Both the position numbers and the translations under genes were made by a program. A DNA stretch of 64,000 nucleotides, from the NCBI GenBank assembly GCA_030141605.1, contig JAQGDQ010000004.1, positions 994,001 to 1,058,000 of the forward strand, in the 5' to 3' direction. This document shows positions 24,521-36,480 of the stretch, one piece after another (position 1 is the stretch's first letter; every line of letters begins with the position of its first letter). The notes below the pieces were generated by a model. That model was not told where the DNA came from. It saw only the letters and a list, made by a program, of their open reading frames with translations, and did not search any database. The DNA comes from Tubiluchus corallicola. Taxonomy: Eukaryota > Priapulida > Priapulimorpha > Priapulimorphida > Tubiluchidae.

Positions 24521-26555
24521 ATAAAGACAAATTCTTAGTCTATCGTAATGCATCAAAGAATAAACAGGTTTACTTTATTGACACAGTGATGATGGTGGCA
24601 TACAGAGAACGTTACGACATGTCATAAATTCTTAAATCATCATCACTTTGAGAATATGACATTTGTTACCCTATCCCCCGTGTGGTACATGCGGCAATTT
24701 GCCAAATAAGTATTAGAAGTCACTCAATAATGCACAGACAGAAGAAGTGACGTTCAGTGTTGCAGTGAAATTGATAGGGAGAAAATAGCTACGAAATCTC
24801 ACATATATTTACGCAGTACAGAAAGCCTTGGGGCTTTCTGACTAACTAACTACTAGTAACATGCACTAAAGCGACACTGAAGACCCAGAACCGTTGAGAC
24901 AGAAAACCGCGTCACAAGCATCTATGATTCATGTCGCCTAAAACAAGGTAAAGAAAGCAGGAAAGCAGCAGCAGCAGCCTGGCAAGTTTCTTCTGTGAAG
25001 CCAAACACGTGCATTTACGGTGCATAAATTATTAAAATAAACCATGCGCTTTTAAGATTAGTAGAAATTCAATATTATACACTGGAGGAAGCAGGTGGTA
25101 GATTACACCATTGAAGAACAAATCATGTTTTCGTGTAAGGAATACTAATAACATGGCGAAAAGTTCATTGAAGTGACAACACGTTGACATCACTAGTCTG
25201 ACAAGTCTTTTACCATTTTGAATTTCTGGAACACTTACTATCAGGAACTTAATGTCACTTACTTAAATAAAGCAGTGCTAATTATCATTTTAATAATAGC
25301 TAGTAAGAAAGCATTTCATTTGCAGGTGCAGAGAACAGAAACTTAGGTAGATATACATAAACTGACATCAAAGGTTAACGTTTTATGGGAATCCTATAAG
25401 CAGAAAATGATAATATCTGCGTGTAGGCAAAAAATTTTCTGAACTAGTAAATTGCTTTTTATTGGCTGAGCTTTATTTCTCGATATAACACTTTTTGTAA
25501 TTCCTAAATGAGTCAAGGATAGAAATGCTAAATAAAAAAAAAGAACAATGAAAATAAAACAAAATATTTGATCACATTTTATGTGACTAAATGAAAAATG
25601 AATAACACATTGCTATTGCGACATCCAAAACATGGGATGCTTTCAGAAAAGGAACATTCAGAATGTATTATTCGTTTTTTGCGTTGCAGGTTTTACTGAC
25701 GCACAAATTCCAATAGTTTTATATTTTCAAGAATATCAACCGTAAACGTGGTGTGTACAAATTATACATTTGCGTTTTGACTCTCGAGTGACCAGCGGAC
25801 ATCAAGATCATCAATTCTTTTCCTTAAGTGACATAAGCACTGAGGTTTTTGGAAGCATCTCATTTGAGTAGGAAGAGTGAGAAAGGCAGATTCAATTTTT
25901 GTCATGGTGCTAAAGTGTTGACGTGTTTTCAATAAGAACCGAAACTTTTGAAATCACCTTGTAGTAAGCAAGGGAGAGTGGGAAAGCGCCACAAGGCGTC
26001 GTACAGATTCATCTAATATTATGGACGCAACTGGCGCAGACTATTAATTACGGAAACACAATTTGATTGGAAACTGTGGCAGCTGAGACGGCAGTTTTTC
26101 CGCATCACTTGACAGAAGATGAGAGAAGCATTTAACTGACAAGAGAATTGCGTATACATTACACTCGGCGCACTGGTGCTCTTTATTAGATCGCTTTCTC
26201 TATAGGATGCGCTGCAAACTTGTAAAAACTTTGGTAAGCCAATCGAAAACCTGTATATTAGCGCAGAAACTTTAGTATTTACGACAACCTTGTTCTGTCA
26301 CACCTGTTACCAAACTGTCAGATAGCTCGTGATGGACTATACTGAATTTTTGAAACCAAACTTAACCAAAAGTTTCAAGCAAAATCTTTTCGACCAAGCT
26401 AAGTTGTAAAAAGTTATCGTTTTGGGGTTCAGTCCATCCTTAACCAATAAACCTGAAACTAAGGTTGTAGATAGAAAATTAGCCTTTAGTTACGCATTCG
26501 CTATTGCAGACTCAAAATTAGTTGCAAAAAGTTTGTCTCAGTAATTTTTAATTAT
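24521..26555. other. AT-rich non-genic sequence
   Basis: 2 kb without an open frame worth reporting and without a named repeat. Confidence 0.5.
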
Positions 26556-26624
26556 TTTAGAGAACAACGTTCGACTTGTAATCGAAAGATTTCTGGTTGA
26601 AAATCAGGCCCAGTTCCGATTTTC
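26556..26624 (+). repeat. Decayed tRNA-derived (SINE-like) fragment
   Basis: A perfect 5-bp stem TTCGA/TCGAA encloses the 7-nt loop CTTGTAA, as in a threonine (TGT) tRNA anticodon arm. It is followed at the right distance by a T-arm-like CTGGTTGAAAATCAGG with a degenerate B box. The acceptor stem and D arm are not intact, so this is not a functional tRNA. Confidence 0.45.
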
Positions 26625-26880
26625 ACTCTTACCTCCTTTTGGTTAAGTTTGCTTTGGAAAATTCAGTAACTGAGAGTTTATTTCATAATTAGCAAATAAT
26701 CATGGAATTTAAAATTATATATAATCAATTATTTAAGGTACACCTGCATTAGAAAACAAAGCAAATCAATAGGATTGCCGGAAACTGGATCAGAAGAAAA
26801 CTTGACTGTATTTGGTTATAAAGTGTGAAGTTTGTTATAAGTTCCAGCAACGTTTAGGACAAAAGAATAGAAATTGTAGC
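26625..26880. other. Non-genic sequence
   Basis: Nothing recognised. It would lie in the intron of the minus-strand exon at 27303-27501. Confidence 0.4.
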
Positions 26881-26911
26881 AAGAGTAGATTCAAAACGGG
26901 AGAAGAAAAGG

Positions 26912-26966
<55 letters not shown>

Positions 26967-27190
26967 ATAGTGAAAGAAAAAATGGAAAACAGAAAAGCGG
27001 GGGAAAAGAGAATGAAAAGAGAAAAGCAAAGCAAACGAAAAAAGTGAAATGGAAGAAAAAAGAAGAAGAGAGAAGGAGAGGAAAGGGAAGGAAAAGGAAA
27101 GGAAGGAAAGAGAGGAAAAGGAGAGGAGAGGAAAGAAGAGAAGCAATCGAAAGAAAATGGAAGGGAAGAAAAGAGAAGAGAAAAGGAAGT
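26881..27190. repeat. Polypurine tract with (GA)n core and a shared flank
   Basis: About 300 bp of almost pure purine on the plus strand, with (GA)n at about 26913-26960 and GGAAA/GAAAA variants after it. Its left border, 26881-26900, is the exact reverse complement of 33551-33570, the border of the (CT)n array there. It lies within the putative intron downstream of the exon at 27303-27501 (minus strand). Confidence 0.9.
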
Positions 27191-27302
27191 ATGTTGAGTA
27201 ACGTTAAGAAGCCAAATAAACATGTAAAAACGGAATGCGAGAAACTTGTAACTAAACAACACTTTGAATCTAAGGCTCGAAACTGATTATTAGCGCACTT
27301 AC

Positions 27303-27501
27303 CTCCTTCCTTGCGTACTTCCACAGCAAAGCTTCCAGAATATCGCCTTCTGTTCATCAAGTTGAGAAGGCTGATAGTTGCGCTGTCTTTCTTGGTTTCT
27401 TCTGCTGTCTCGTTCTGGCCGTTGGTCCGGCTGCTGGATGTGGTTGCTGATGAACTACTGTTCATTGTGTCCGCCGGAGGACGCTGTGTTTCGTCTTTCA
27501 T
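27303..27501 (-). CDS. Probable 5' coding exon of an unidentified protein
   Basis: Seen: read on the minus strand, an ATG at 27501 opens 66 codons of non-repetitive, protein-like sequence: a Ser/Thr/Asn/Gln/Glu-rich start (residues about 1-40), then a basic RRRYSGS motif at about 51-57 that fits a basophilic kinase site, ending ...EVRKEG. The frame then meets GAG|GTAAGT, a consensus donor, at 27303/27302. Past the donor it runs into the polypyrimidine microsatellite, which behaves as intron. Inferred: a disordered, phosphorylatable N-terminus of a gene transcribed leftwards, with later exons below 27 kb or outside the window. I do not recognise the family. Against it: no downstream exon found, and the start context (GGTTATGA) is weak. 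Confidence 0.5.
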
Positions 27502-27610
27502 AACCCTCGCAAGTCACGAGGTTTAGCGAGAATGGAGTTGTCTCTGAAAGATACCGGAAATTCCGATTTTTTCTAATGTGAGCTTTAATTTCTCATTTCA
27601 TAATTTTATG
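27502..27610 (-). other. Possible 5' leader of the preceding exon
   Basis: Sequence upstream (minus strand) of the ATG at 27501. No TATA box is evident, and there is no other feature. Confidence 0.3.
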
Positions 27611-27611
27611 C

Positions 27612-27740
27612 AAAAGGGTTACTTTTACTTTTACCATTATTTTACCTTTATTTTTGTTATTGTCATTATCTTTATCCTTATCTTCATCTTCATATTCATC
27701 TTTACTTTTATTTTTACCTTAATTTCCATTTTTATCTGTA
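27612..27740. repeat. Degenerate TTTATC/TTTACC hexanucleotide repeat
   Basis: Pyrimidine-rich 6-bp units (TTTATC, TTTACC, TTCATC) with substitutions. Confidence 0.75.
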
Positions 27741-30691
27741 CACTTCTGATCAAGTAAATGAAACTATAAAAATAATCATACAAGCAAAATAATTAAGCAA
27801 GCCTGGCCACAATTCTTGACTTGACTGTTAGTATTAGTGGTGTGGGCACGAACTAAGAACAGAGTACTTGTCGTGTAGGCCTACTACAAACTAATCTTCA
27901 TAGTAGTGCACACTCCAAATTAATCGTCAAACTGTCATTCCATTTACTTTCAATTACGCAACGGACTATTTGAAAGTTTCTAATTCGACAAATTTGATTG
28001 ACAACAAATTATGAAAAATGGAGAGCAAAGCAACCTCACTGCTCTCCACTTCCAAATACGGGCAACTCTGTAGCTGGCAACTTATAATATATCTCGACAG
28101 CAGTGTAAACTTTCCACATCTGTACATGCTGCCCATTTTGATTGGTTGGTTATTCCTACTATTGATATTGGCAACCTCATATGCCAACACCTGTCGACCA
28201 GTAACATACACCTTTCTCAATTTTTCATATCATTAAACCAGGTGAACAAGGCCGCACATGCAATTGTGCTTCGATTGCCCATGCAAGTTTTTGTCTGAAA
28301 CACATGTTTCATTTATACGTGAGCCAGTGTAAATATCAACAGTTTTGCACCTGTAACATCTGCAAATTAAAAGGGTTGCGAGGCACACATGGATTAGCAG
28401 AATATCTTATATCGCCTGCCTGGCCACTCGTGCATGCGCACTAGGACACACTCAAATAATTTATTATTTCGGAAATCATTTAGTTAATTTTAGCAATTGT
28501 TTGCCACCTACAGAGCAATTGGGCTCAAAGACAGGGCTCGTATCTCGGCTTAAATGTGACAAATTAGTTCCTAAACTGCACATTAGCACAGGAACGCCCC
28601 CCAAAATTAAATGCAAACAATTTAGGCTATTATTGTGCTGTTATATCATTGATTATTTATGCCGCATTACCTATTATGTGGTTAAAATGTAAGATTTAGC
28701 GCCTGTTATCGAGCAAAGCAAAATAAGTATGAAACTGACTGGAATGTTCGCGCACTGTTGATTGTAAGTTTAATTCCGCCTGCTTTCTAACACGTTTTTG
28801 TTGGACCTTTCTTACTAATTTGAGTTCTGCTTTACATGTATCAAAACAGCAGTTACTGAATCACTTAGTTATTTGTAAATATTATATGTAATTAAATTTT
28901 AGGATGAAATGAAAATTGTAAATAAACATGTCATTAAACGGTTTTAACGACGTTTAACAACAAAAGCAAAACCACTCAACACTATTCTTTTTTTAAAGTA
29001 ATATAATATATTTTTTCGTTCAAGAATGTCTGAGAATGGAAACAATAAAATTGAAACTTTATTACTGGTGTAACGCTATATTGCAAGTAAACATGCTTGT
29101 GTTAACCTCTCTGAATGAAAACTATAAACGCTATTATCTTTCCATTTCCAAAAGCCAAACTGGGCTAGTTGCTATTTAATTGTTCAAATTACACTAGCTT
29201 TTGGTCCTTAAAGTAATTAGTTTAATAACAGTAGCTCACAGAAATGGCTAAAAACATGCAGAAAGAGTAGGATACCTACGTCGTGCAGTATCTAATATTC
29301 TAATTCATAATGCTAAGTTCTATCTTAAAGTATCCCTACGACCTGACGTGGACTAGTCAATACTGCAATTGTATCAGGTTGGTCACTCACCAAGTTACCT
29401 TAACCTTTTGTCATTTGTCAGAATGGTAGGTTTCGATTTGCAACTCTGTTGTTTTTTGCTTTTCTGGCAGCTGCTGCATTAAGCGCTCGTTATCATTACT
29501 AATTTGGTAGATATTTTTAAAGATTCTTGCATTGATGGTTCCTAAGCATCGACAGCTTATTGGTAGCATTCGTTTTCTCCTGCTTCTTACAGATTTACAC
29601 TGGACATTACTGAACGCAGAACAGCTGCGTAATAATTCTTTCTGAACATTAAAATCTCGCCTGATAAGAACGCGCTAATTACCACATGTCACTAGCAAAT
29701 TAATACATGAATTGTACTTCTCCAGATAAAAATTTTTATTTTCACTTTTTTGTAGCGTTTTACCCTGAATGTGTGAAATGAAATGCTTGAGTGATCTTCG
29801 TGGCGATTTATATTCATAAGCGCAAACAATAACTACAATAGCTATATCAAAGCTTGAGCATCATAAAAGTGTATTAGCATTTTACAAACAAATTTACAAT
29901 TTAAATATGTATTTGCTGCCCTACCTGTACTGAAGCCAAACAAGGTTTCGGTGATTTACGTGATTTAAATCATGAAGGTGTGATGACTCGTGTAGTGCAA
30001 TGCCAACACGTTTCTCTGCTCAAATCACAATGTGTATAAAGATAGTAAGATAGTAGCATACGAGCGCAGAAACTGACGATATATATGAGAGAGAGCACAT
30101 GTCCAACATTAAATCAATATGGAAGCCCAGACCGTCTGCGCAAAACCCGCGAATCACAATCACAGATAACAAGTCGCTGCAGTACTAGTAAATACCAGTA
30201 ATGTTGTAGTTTTTCGTGTTAACTTACTTTGGCAAATGAGTAAGAAATAAGTAAAGTTTGTACGGGTTATCTCGTTAACTATAATTATCAGGTAATAAAA
30301 ACCCTCTTTTATTTTATACCTGTAGTAAAGTCATTTTGTGAAGACGGAGAGGTGGGTCACAAAAATAAAATTGCCTCAGTATTTTTCAAAAATGCTTTAT
30401 TTCAGCAATTCAGAGTAGTAGGCAATATGCGTATATGTACAACGCATGTACTACCAAGATTTCAATTAAAAACTCCAACGCAAACATATCGAAAATTCCT
30501 GCTATATAATATTATCTGCGTTGTGGCATGTTGTCCCGTTGGTCAAGACCCTTTCACCTTTCTCATGAATGAAGTTGTCATTTCTGTGCCTTCAATCTCA
30601 TGAACTCAGCCTGTATAGCATTTGACAGTCTTCTTCCGTTTGAATCCAACAACAATGTAGTGTACAACCCGGACGGACTCGATGGACTGGT
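27741..30691. other. AT-rich non-genic sequence
   Basis: 3 kb of AT-rich DNA. A plus-strand TTTATT near 30392, read on the minus strand, is an AATAAA that could serve the candidate exon at 30692-31012. Frames at 27966-28236 overlap antisense and are unconvincing. Confidence 0.45.
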
Positions 30692-31012
30692 TCACAATGT
30701 CGTCATCAGGTCAGACAAGCGCACTATGTCACTAATTGTGTCACTGGCCTCATTCACACAATTACCCATGTCATTGCCCATGGTTGAGTCCATGTCATCA
30801 TCAGTGTCATCGTTGCTTTCCTCACTTGTCTCACCTCGATTTCTGCCAGATAGTTTTTTGCAGTCCTCAAGACCTCTGCTCTTTCTGCGGGTTGCCGACG
30901 TACTTCCTTTTCTTCCTCTCAGCTGCTGCAGGTTCCTTAGCCTCTTTGACAGGTATGTCTGTGAAAATTTCACTTTCGCTTGGCGGCTCCTACCCTGCGA
31001 TGTGCCAATCGA
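30692..31012 (-). CDS. Candidate terminal coding exon, charged protein
   Basis: Seen: on the minus strand, a pyrimidine-containing CCTTTTAG acceptor ends at 31013. A phase-0 frame of 106 codons follows and ends in TGA at 30692. It begins SIGTSQGRSRQAKVK, has a strongly basic first half (many Arg/Lys, about residues 7-55), then an acidic run (EESNDDTDDDMD, about 63-75), then a mixed tail. The sharp basic-to-acidic change is more like a nuclear or disordered protein than random AT-rich DNA. An AATAAA on this strand lies about 300 bp downstream. Overlapping plus-strand frames are Ser/Leu-rich shadows. No domain is recognised, and no partner exon was found upstream. Confidence 0.35.
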   Translation of the reverse strand, partial: SIGTSQGRSRQAKVKFSQTYLSKRLRNLQQLRGRKGSTSATRRKSRGLEDCKKLSGRNRGETSEESNDDTDDDMDSTMGNDMGNCVNEASDTISDIVRLSDLMTTL

Positions 31013-31662
31013 CTAAAAGGCCAAATTGTCTTATTGAATGATACCTATATACCTGTTTTCTTGAACTCCAATTCCGCTTTTTGGCATGCAAAATCGACTG
31101 GCATGCTACGAAGCAGCCGCAATAAGAACAGCTTTAATCTTGTAGCAGTAGCTTCTCGCGCGCTTTCTGCACGTGCTGATGACGTAATCTAGTGGAATCT
31201 TCCGTCACTTTCCAAGTTATGAGTTTGTAACTTGTTACCCCTCAGACTTTTAGCCCCCTCCTCCCCTATGAATCGTATGTATTTATACGTACTGGTCGCT
31301 GCTTTAACTGTGAGACCAGTTAATTTTATGTTCTTTTCTACCTGCTACGTGTCTTGAATGTCTGTAACTTCCATTTATACCGAAATTACGACATTAAAAT
31401 CTTTAATTGGCTTATCAATTCTGTGTGCAGCAGCAGCAAGTGTTTATGTCTAGTACGTATCTACGTGTACCTTTGCGATACTTATTTTTTTCTAAAGTTA
31501 TGATTGTAAAGTTACCGGTTTTACACAACAATCCAAATAATATTTTTTAAATTGTACATAACGACCATTCTGGTATTAACTCATTGGCTTCCAGGTACGT
31601 CCATTGCCCAATGCGCACGCGCGTTCAATCCGACTTTCATGAGTGTTGAGTAGTCAAGTTGA
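31013..31662. other. Non-genic sequence between two candidate exons
   Basis: Nothing recognised. The two candidate exons would be divergently transcribed. Confidence 0.4.
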
Positions 31663-31953
31663 CAGCTGCACCCTGGAGACCAATGTCAGAAATTAGGAGC
31701 TTTTTACACCCCATTAAGTAGGCTGTTAATGAGGCTAGCTGAACCACCTGAACCCGCTGACTGGGCTCAGCTTGCGCTAAGAAAGACTGCTGAATTTAAT
31801 ATCGGACATGCACTTGATGACATTCACGTTCTTACTGAAGAGCAGCTGAGAACCCTTGAACGCATACTCAAGAGCAACAACAAAAGCAAAGAAAGTCCTC
31901 ATCAAAAAGAAGCGCTTGCCTTTGAATCTGTGGAGACATTATTTGCAGGATAA
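31663..31953 (+). CDS. Candidate 3' coding exon, unidentified
   Basis: Seen: after TTGACAG (possible acceptor at 31662), 96 codons stay open to TAA at 31951-31953. The only internal ATG is at 31729 in a poor context. The peptide (LHPGDQ..., LAEPPEPADWAQLALRK, TEEQLRTLERILKSN) is hydrophilic, predicted largely helical, and has balanced composition unlike the surrounding AT-rich DNA. Inferred: the C-terminal part of a gene whose earlier exons lie to the left. The ADWAQLA segment loosely recalls death-domain helices, but that is far too weak for a name. No close AATAAA follows, and the acceptor lacks a good pyrimidine tract. Confidence 0.3.
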   Translation, partial: QLHPGDQCQKLGAFYTPLSRLLMRLAEPPEPADWAQLALRKTAEFNIGHALDDIHVLTEEQLRTLERILKSNNKSKESPHQKEALAFESVETLFAG

Positions 31954-33345
31954 ACTTGCTTCAATGCTCTCTAGTTAAATTTTAATGCGTCACGATTATG
32001 GATTTTAGACTAGTAAAATGAATTCTTTACGTTGTTTGTGTAGTCATTTAAAATTTAAAAACGATTAATAATCCAAAACAAGCCATCGCCTTTCGTTTTA
32101 ATTATTATTATTATTATTATTGTCAACTTAAAAGCTTAATCTGATATAAAGCACCCAATGGATTTGTTTCAACAAATATTTTTCAGAAGCATCAAACTTC
32201 ATTATTATACTGTTATGATACGTACTGTGCTTGTTATAAATTTTTATATATTGTATATAATAATTATATTATTAGCTGACTTACCCCTAAAAATCGCAAA
32301 AAACGTTTTTGATGTTTTCCTATATCCAGATACTACAAGAAAACACCAAAAAAACGTTTTCTTGCAAGTCTTAGGCTTGGACTATTTTTTCAATTAAATA
32401 TTGACCCTACTATACAGCCTATAATTATGATGGGAAATTTAATGTATGCATCTCTTTGCAGTTTTTCTTAATTGAAAAAGCGCAAAATGTTGCGACGTGT
32501 GAAGGTTACTCATACGTTCTTTACAGTCAACTTTTAAAATGATCGTCAATAAAATGCAGAAGCAATCTAGAATTAATACAGATCAAAGTCCAGAAGCGTT
32601 GACGTTGATAGAATATTAAACCACAGAACTTTCCTGGAGGTATTGAGATTCAACAAGGGTGACGTCATTGTTGTATTAACAGCGGACACTTCTGCACATC
32701 TGTGCATCAGATTCATCCTAATCAAATTTAGAATCATCTGACGGGATGCAATAACAAATGTGCACATTCATCAAAAATGCAATTCGGACTTGCCATCTCT
32801 TGTGCAAAATTATGCAGCAGCTGAGAGAATATCAAGACAACAGCGTCTGTAGCTAATTGTATGAACAAGCTTATTACGCTAAAATTTGCATAGACAGTGT
32901 TTATATTATCATCTGAATAATACTTTCTAATGGATATTTCTAAACCGATACCTTTGATATGATTTTAACATGGATCACTGATTATAATTGTAGAGGATGA
33001 CCACTGTGCATGTCCGGTATTAATTCAAGTGCACGCCCGATATAAAATCAGCTAGATTCTATGAACTCAGTTTGTACGCCATCCGTTATTTCTTGACAAC
33101 TTTGGTAATTATCTCTTCTCAAGTGCTAAGTGCCTAGTAGTGATTATGTCCTCTTTGTGTATTTAAAATTGTCAGCTGGTAGTCTTCCTTCAAAAATTTG
33201 TATATGTTTATACATGTGACTATATGTGTTTTTTGATTGTATGTACATATGTATTTGATTGTTATTTTCTTTTATTTGTTTCTACTGATATCTTTACATG
33301 AGGTCAATAAAATTGAATAAAACAAATAAATATCTATACACAGAG
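31954..33345. other. AT-rich non-genic sequence
   Basis: Includes a short (TTA)n at about 32100-32121. Nothing else recognised. Confidence 0.5.
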
Positions 33346-33357
33346 GCCATGGCATCT

Positions 33358-33570
<213 letters not shown>

Positions 33571-36480
33571 CAAGAAAAAGGGAAGCAGTTGAAGCCTATA
33601 CGTTTTGAGTTAAGATATTTGTTCCACCTAATTCGAAATAATAATTTACTTAATTCGTTTCTACGCAAAAATTTTCACTTTGTACTTGCATGTATGTTTC
33701 CAATATTAAATTGAAGTCTCGCTTGGACAGCTATAGGAGCTTAGGATTATCTCTAATCTTGCTGCAAAATCACAGGTTCATGTAGCAAGGAAACAATGGA
33801 AACACCTTAATTAATGTGTCTATAATAACGTGCACACACCTTTCCCCGCCTATTCCGTTTTCTAAAGATCAACCTTACAGAAGGATTTCCTCCCTTTTTC
33901 CCTCCCAATCAATGCTTTCTGTAGTAATACGTGCGCAGGTGCGGCAGAACAAACGACGGACAGATTTGCATGCATATGAAACTTGCTAAATTAATCCCCG
34001 CATTGGTGATTTGATTAAAAATATCCTTTCTCTTTATTTGCCCGTCAAATTATTGCAAATATCGCACAATGCCCCTGGGATTTCTGAGCACGGATCGCAA
34101 GCAGTTATTGAATTTATCTGTACAAAGTGTCGTGCCTTTGATATACAGGGAATGGATGTGATGTTGTCTTACGCAGGACGATGGGAGCTAAAATTCAATT
34201 TCTTCCACTTTCGCAGCTTCCCTAGATTTGATTTACTTTCAGTGTGCGCGAGTTTGCGGCTTGCTGAAAGGAGGGCTGACTTAGTCTGACTCGATAATCA
34301 TACTTCTCGTAGTAATGGGTAGGCCTATGCCGTAAACCTAAGGTTATTTGCTCAACAAAAGCAAAAACCAGATCAAATTCCGGAACTGATTCGAATCCAT
34401 GCTCATTTTTGCTTCTTTGAATATGAAGTCTTTTAATGTATTAATTAATCGATTTCCGCGCTACAGGGACTTGTATGTGCTCTCTTACCTAGGACCAAAT
34501 TTACCTATAGGCTAGACGGCTCAGGCATCGTCTTCCATGACGGGAGAAAGTCGCATATCAACTCTGGCTATTGGTATAATTTTGACTGCGTATACTGTCT
34601 CTAATCTCTAAAAGAATTTTTCTTCAGTAATTTTCTACGAATCTGGAAACCATAGATGCTCCATTTTTTCCTTTCTAACTATTAAAGGTTAATTTTACTG
34701 CCGTGAAAAACTAAGTGAATAATGAGTACTTTTTGCAAGCTGTAAGTGTCACACTGTCACTGTCAAATACTCGTGATCATTTTTAGTAACATTTCCCCAA
34801 AAATAAAATTCGTCAGCTCAAGGTATTTAAGGAATTTAAAAGTTAATTTAAAATTTTATTTTTCGGCTAATTTCTGCTTGTTCGCAAAGTTCACTTTTGC
34901 AAAATATTTTCACAGTGTTTACTTTAATATATTTTACGCATTTTTATATTCACTGCGGTATTTAGCAATGTCGTCTTATATCCTTTTTAGGAGGAATTGT
35001 GATTAGAAAGAATTGTGCATTGCCTTATTTTATTGAACACCTGTCATTTCCCTCGGCTTCACTCAGTTTTGTTTAGAAAGCTCCTCCACTTTTCTCTTGC
35101 CTTGAGAGTCGGGGTTGGCGGGGCCCGTCAGAGGTTGGGTGGAGGCTTCATAAGTTAAACAGCCTGGAACATCTTTTCGCTTAAACGCTGGCACCTAGTG
35201 TTCACTATTCACGTCCATTCTAAATTAAGCGTATTTTATAACACGCCTTTACATTCATTGACATGACGTTTGCACAACAAATAATATCTGTAAGATTTGA
35301 AAAAAATATTAATTTTATGTTGTATTAATTTACCCATACGAGTTTCTACACATAGTCACCAGAAGGCTAGCAAACTAATGCCGTTCACAACGAGCACACA
35401 AAATACATGAAAATTGATTAGGCTTATTGTTGATTACGTTGTTCAACTGTAGTTGTTCATTAAAGCGTCATCCCGAAATTAAACGACCTATAGTTATTTT
35501 CTTTCTTTATCTTTAAAATGTTTTATTTGCCAACTTTAAGCTTTTACTAAACAAAACTGAAGTGTGTCGGCGGGTTTACGTCATAGTCACGCGGTACCGT
35601 ACAAACAGATTTAGGAATAACACTTAAAACGTGAAAACTTAATTAGTAGAAAATTATAATAAATAATTTCGTAATGCACGTTTCATGAAACTCAATTAAA
35701 CTCTATGTTTCTTGTCATTTAACAGTTGTGTGACTAGCGACATGCACGGTGTGCCAAAGGAATCCGTAATTTTGGAATCTATTACTTAACCGAAATAAGA
35801 CGATTTTGCATCTAGATTCCCCAGAACTTTCTTGCTATCGAAATGGTGTCAAATAGGCGGAATTGGGTTCAATCCTGCCACTGGCCACCAACGAGTTTAA
35901 ATGAAACAAAGAACAGTAATGAAACAATCGACAAAACTGGGCAATTTTCTCTTCTGCCGCTCGATCTCAGCTGTTTCTCAGCCATTTAGTTGAGTTGCAA
36001 ACAACGTCGGAGCAACGTACAGATGGGCCATGCAATGACGCTTCGCTGACAAATTATGGAGCGCTTAATTATGACAGTGTCGGGAGTGATCACATTATCC
36101 TAGAGTCCATCTGGGTCCTGGTTTGCCTAATTGCGGTGCCTCCGTCCGTGCTTAAACGAATGATGCGCTAAAGAATTCGTTTGACAAGAAGCCAAACTGC
36201 CTAGGCGTGCGCAGTAGCGACATAAAAATACTGGTGAAAAGTCGCATAAATGCAATAAAAGAACTTGCGTATGTATGCGTGTATTGTTAAGTATTAAAAT
36301 GTAAAACAGTAGTTTAGCTTCAACCATTCAGTTAATTCCCCTAACATATCTTATCCCTCTATACATACTGGTGAATGATAGCGATTAAAAACAGATAAAA
36401 CATGCAAAACCCTGGTGAGGTATATAAATTTTCTATGACTAGCAGGTGTATTTTCCATGACAATGGCACGCAGGTGCAAA
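33571..36480. other. AT-rich non-genic sequence
   Basis: 2.9 kb with only short frames of no recognisable family (for example 34011-34289 and 34746-35006). Confidence 0.5.

Noticed and set aside
26854-27302. Continuation of the 27501 frame for about 150 further codons
   Set aside because: After the consensus donor the frame becomes Phe/Leu/Ser low complexity from the polypyrimidine strand, so it is read-through into intron.
35868-35890. GGGTTCAATCCTG resembling a tRNA T arm
   Set aside because: Upstream sequence lacks D and anticodon arms.
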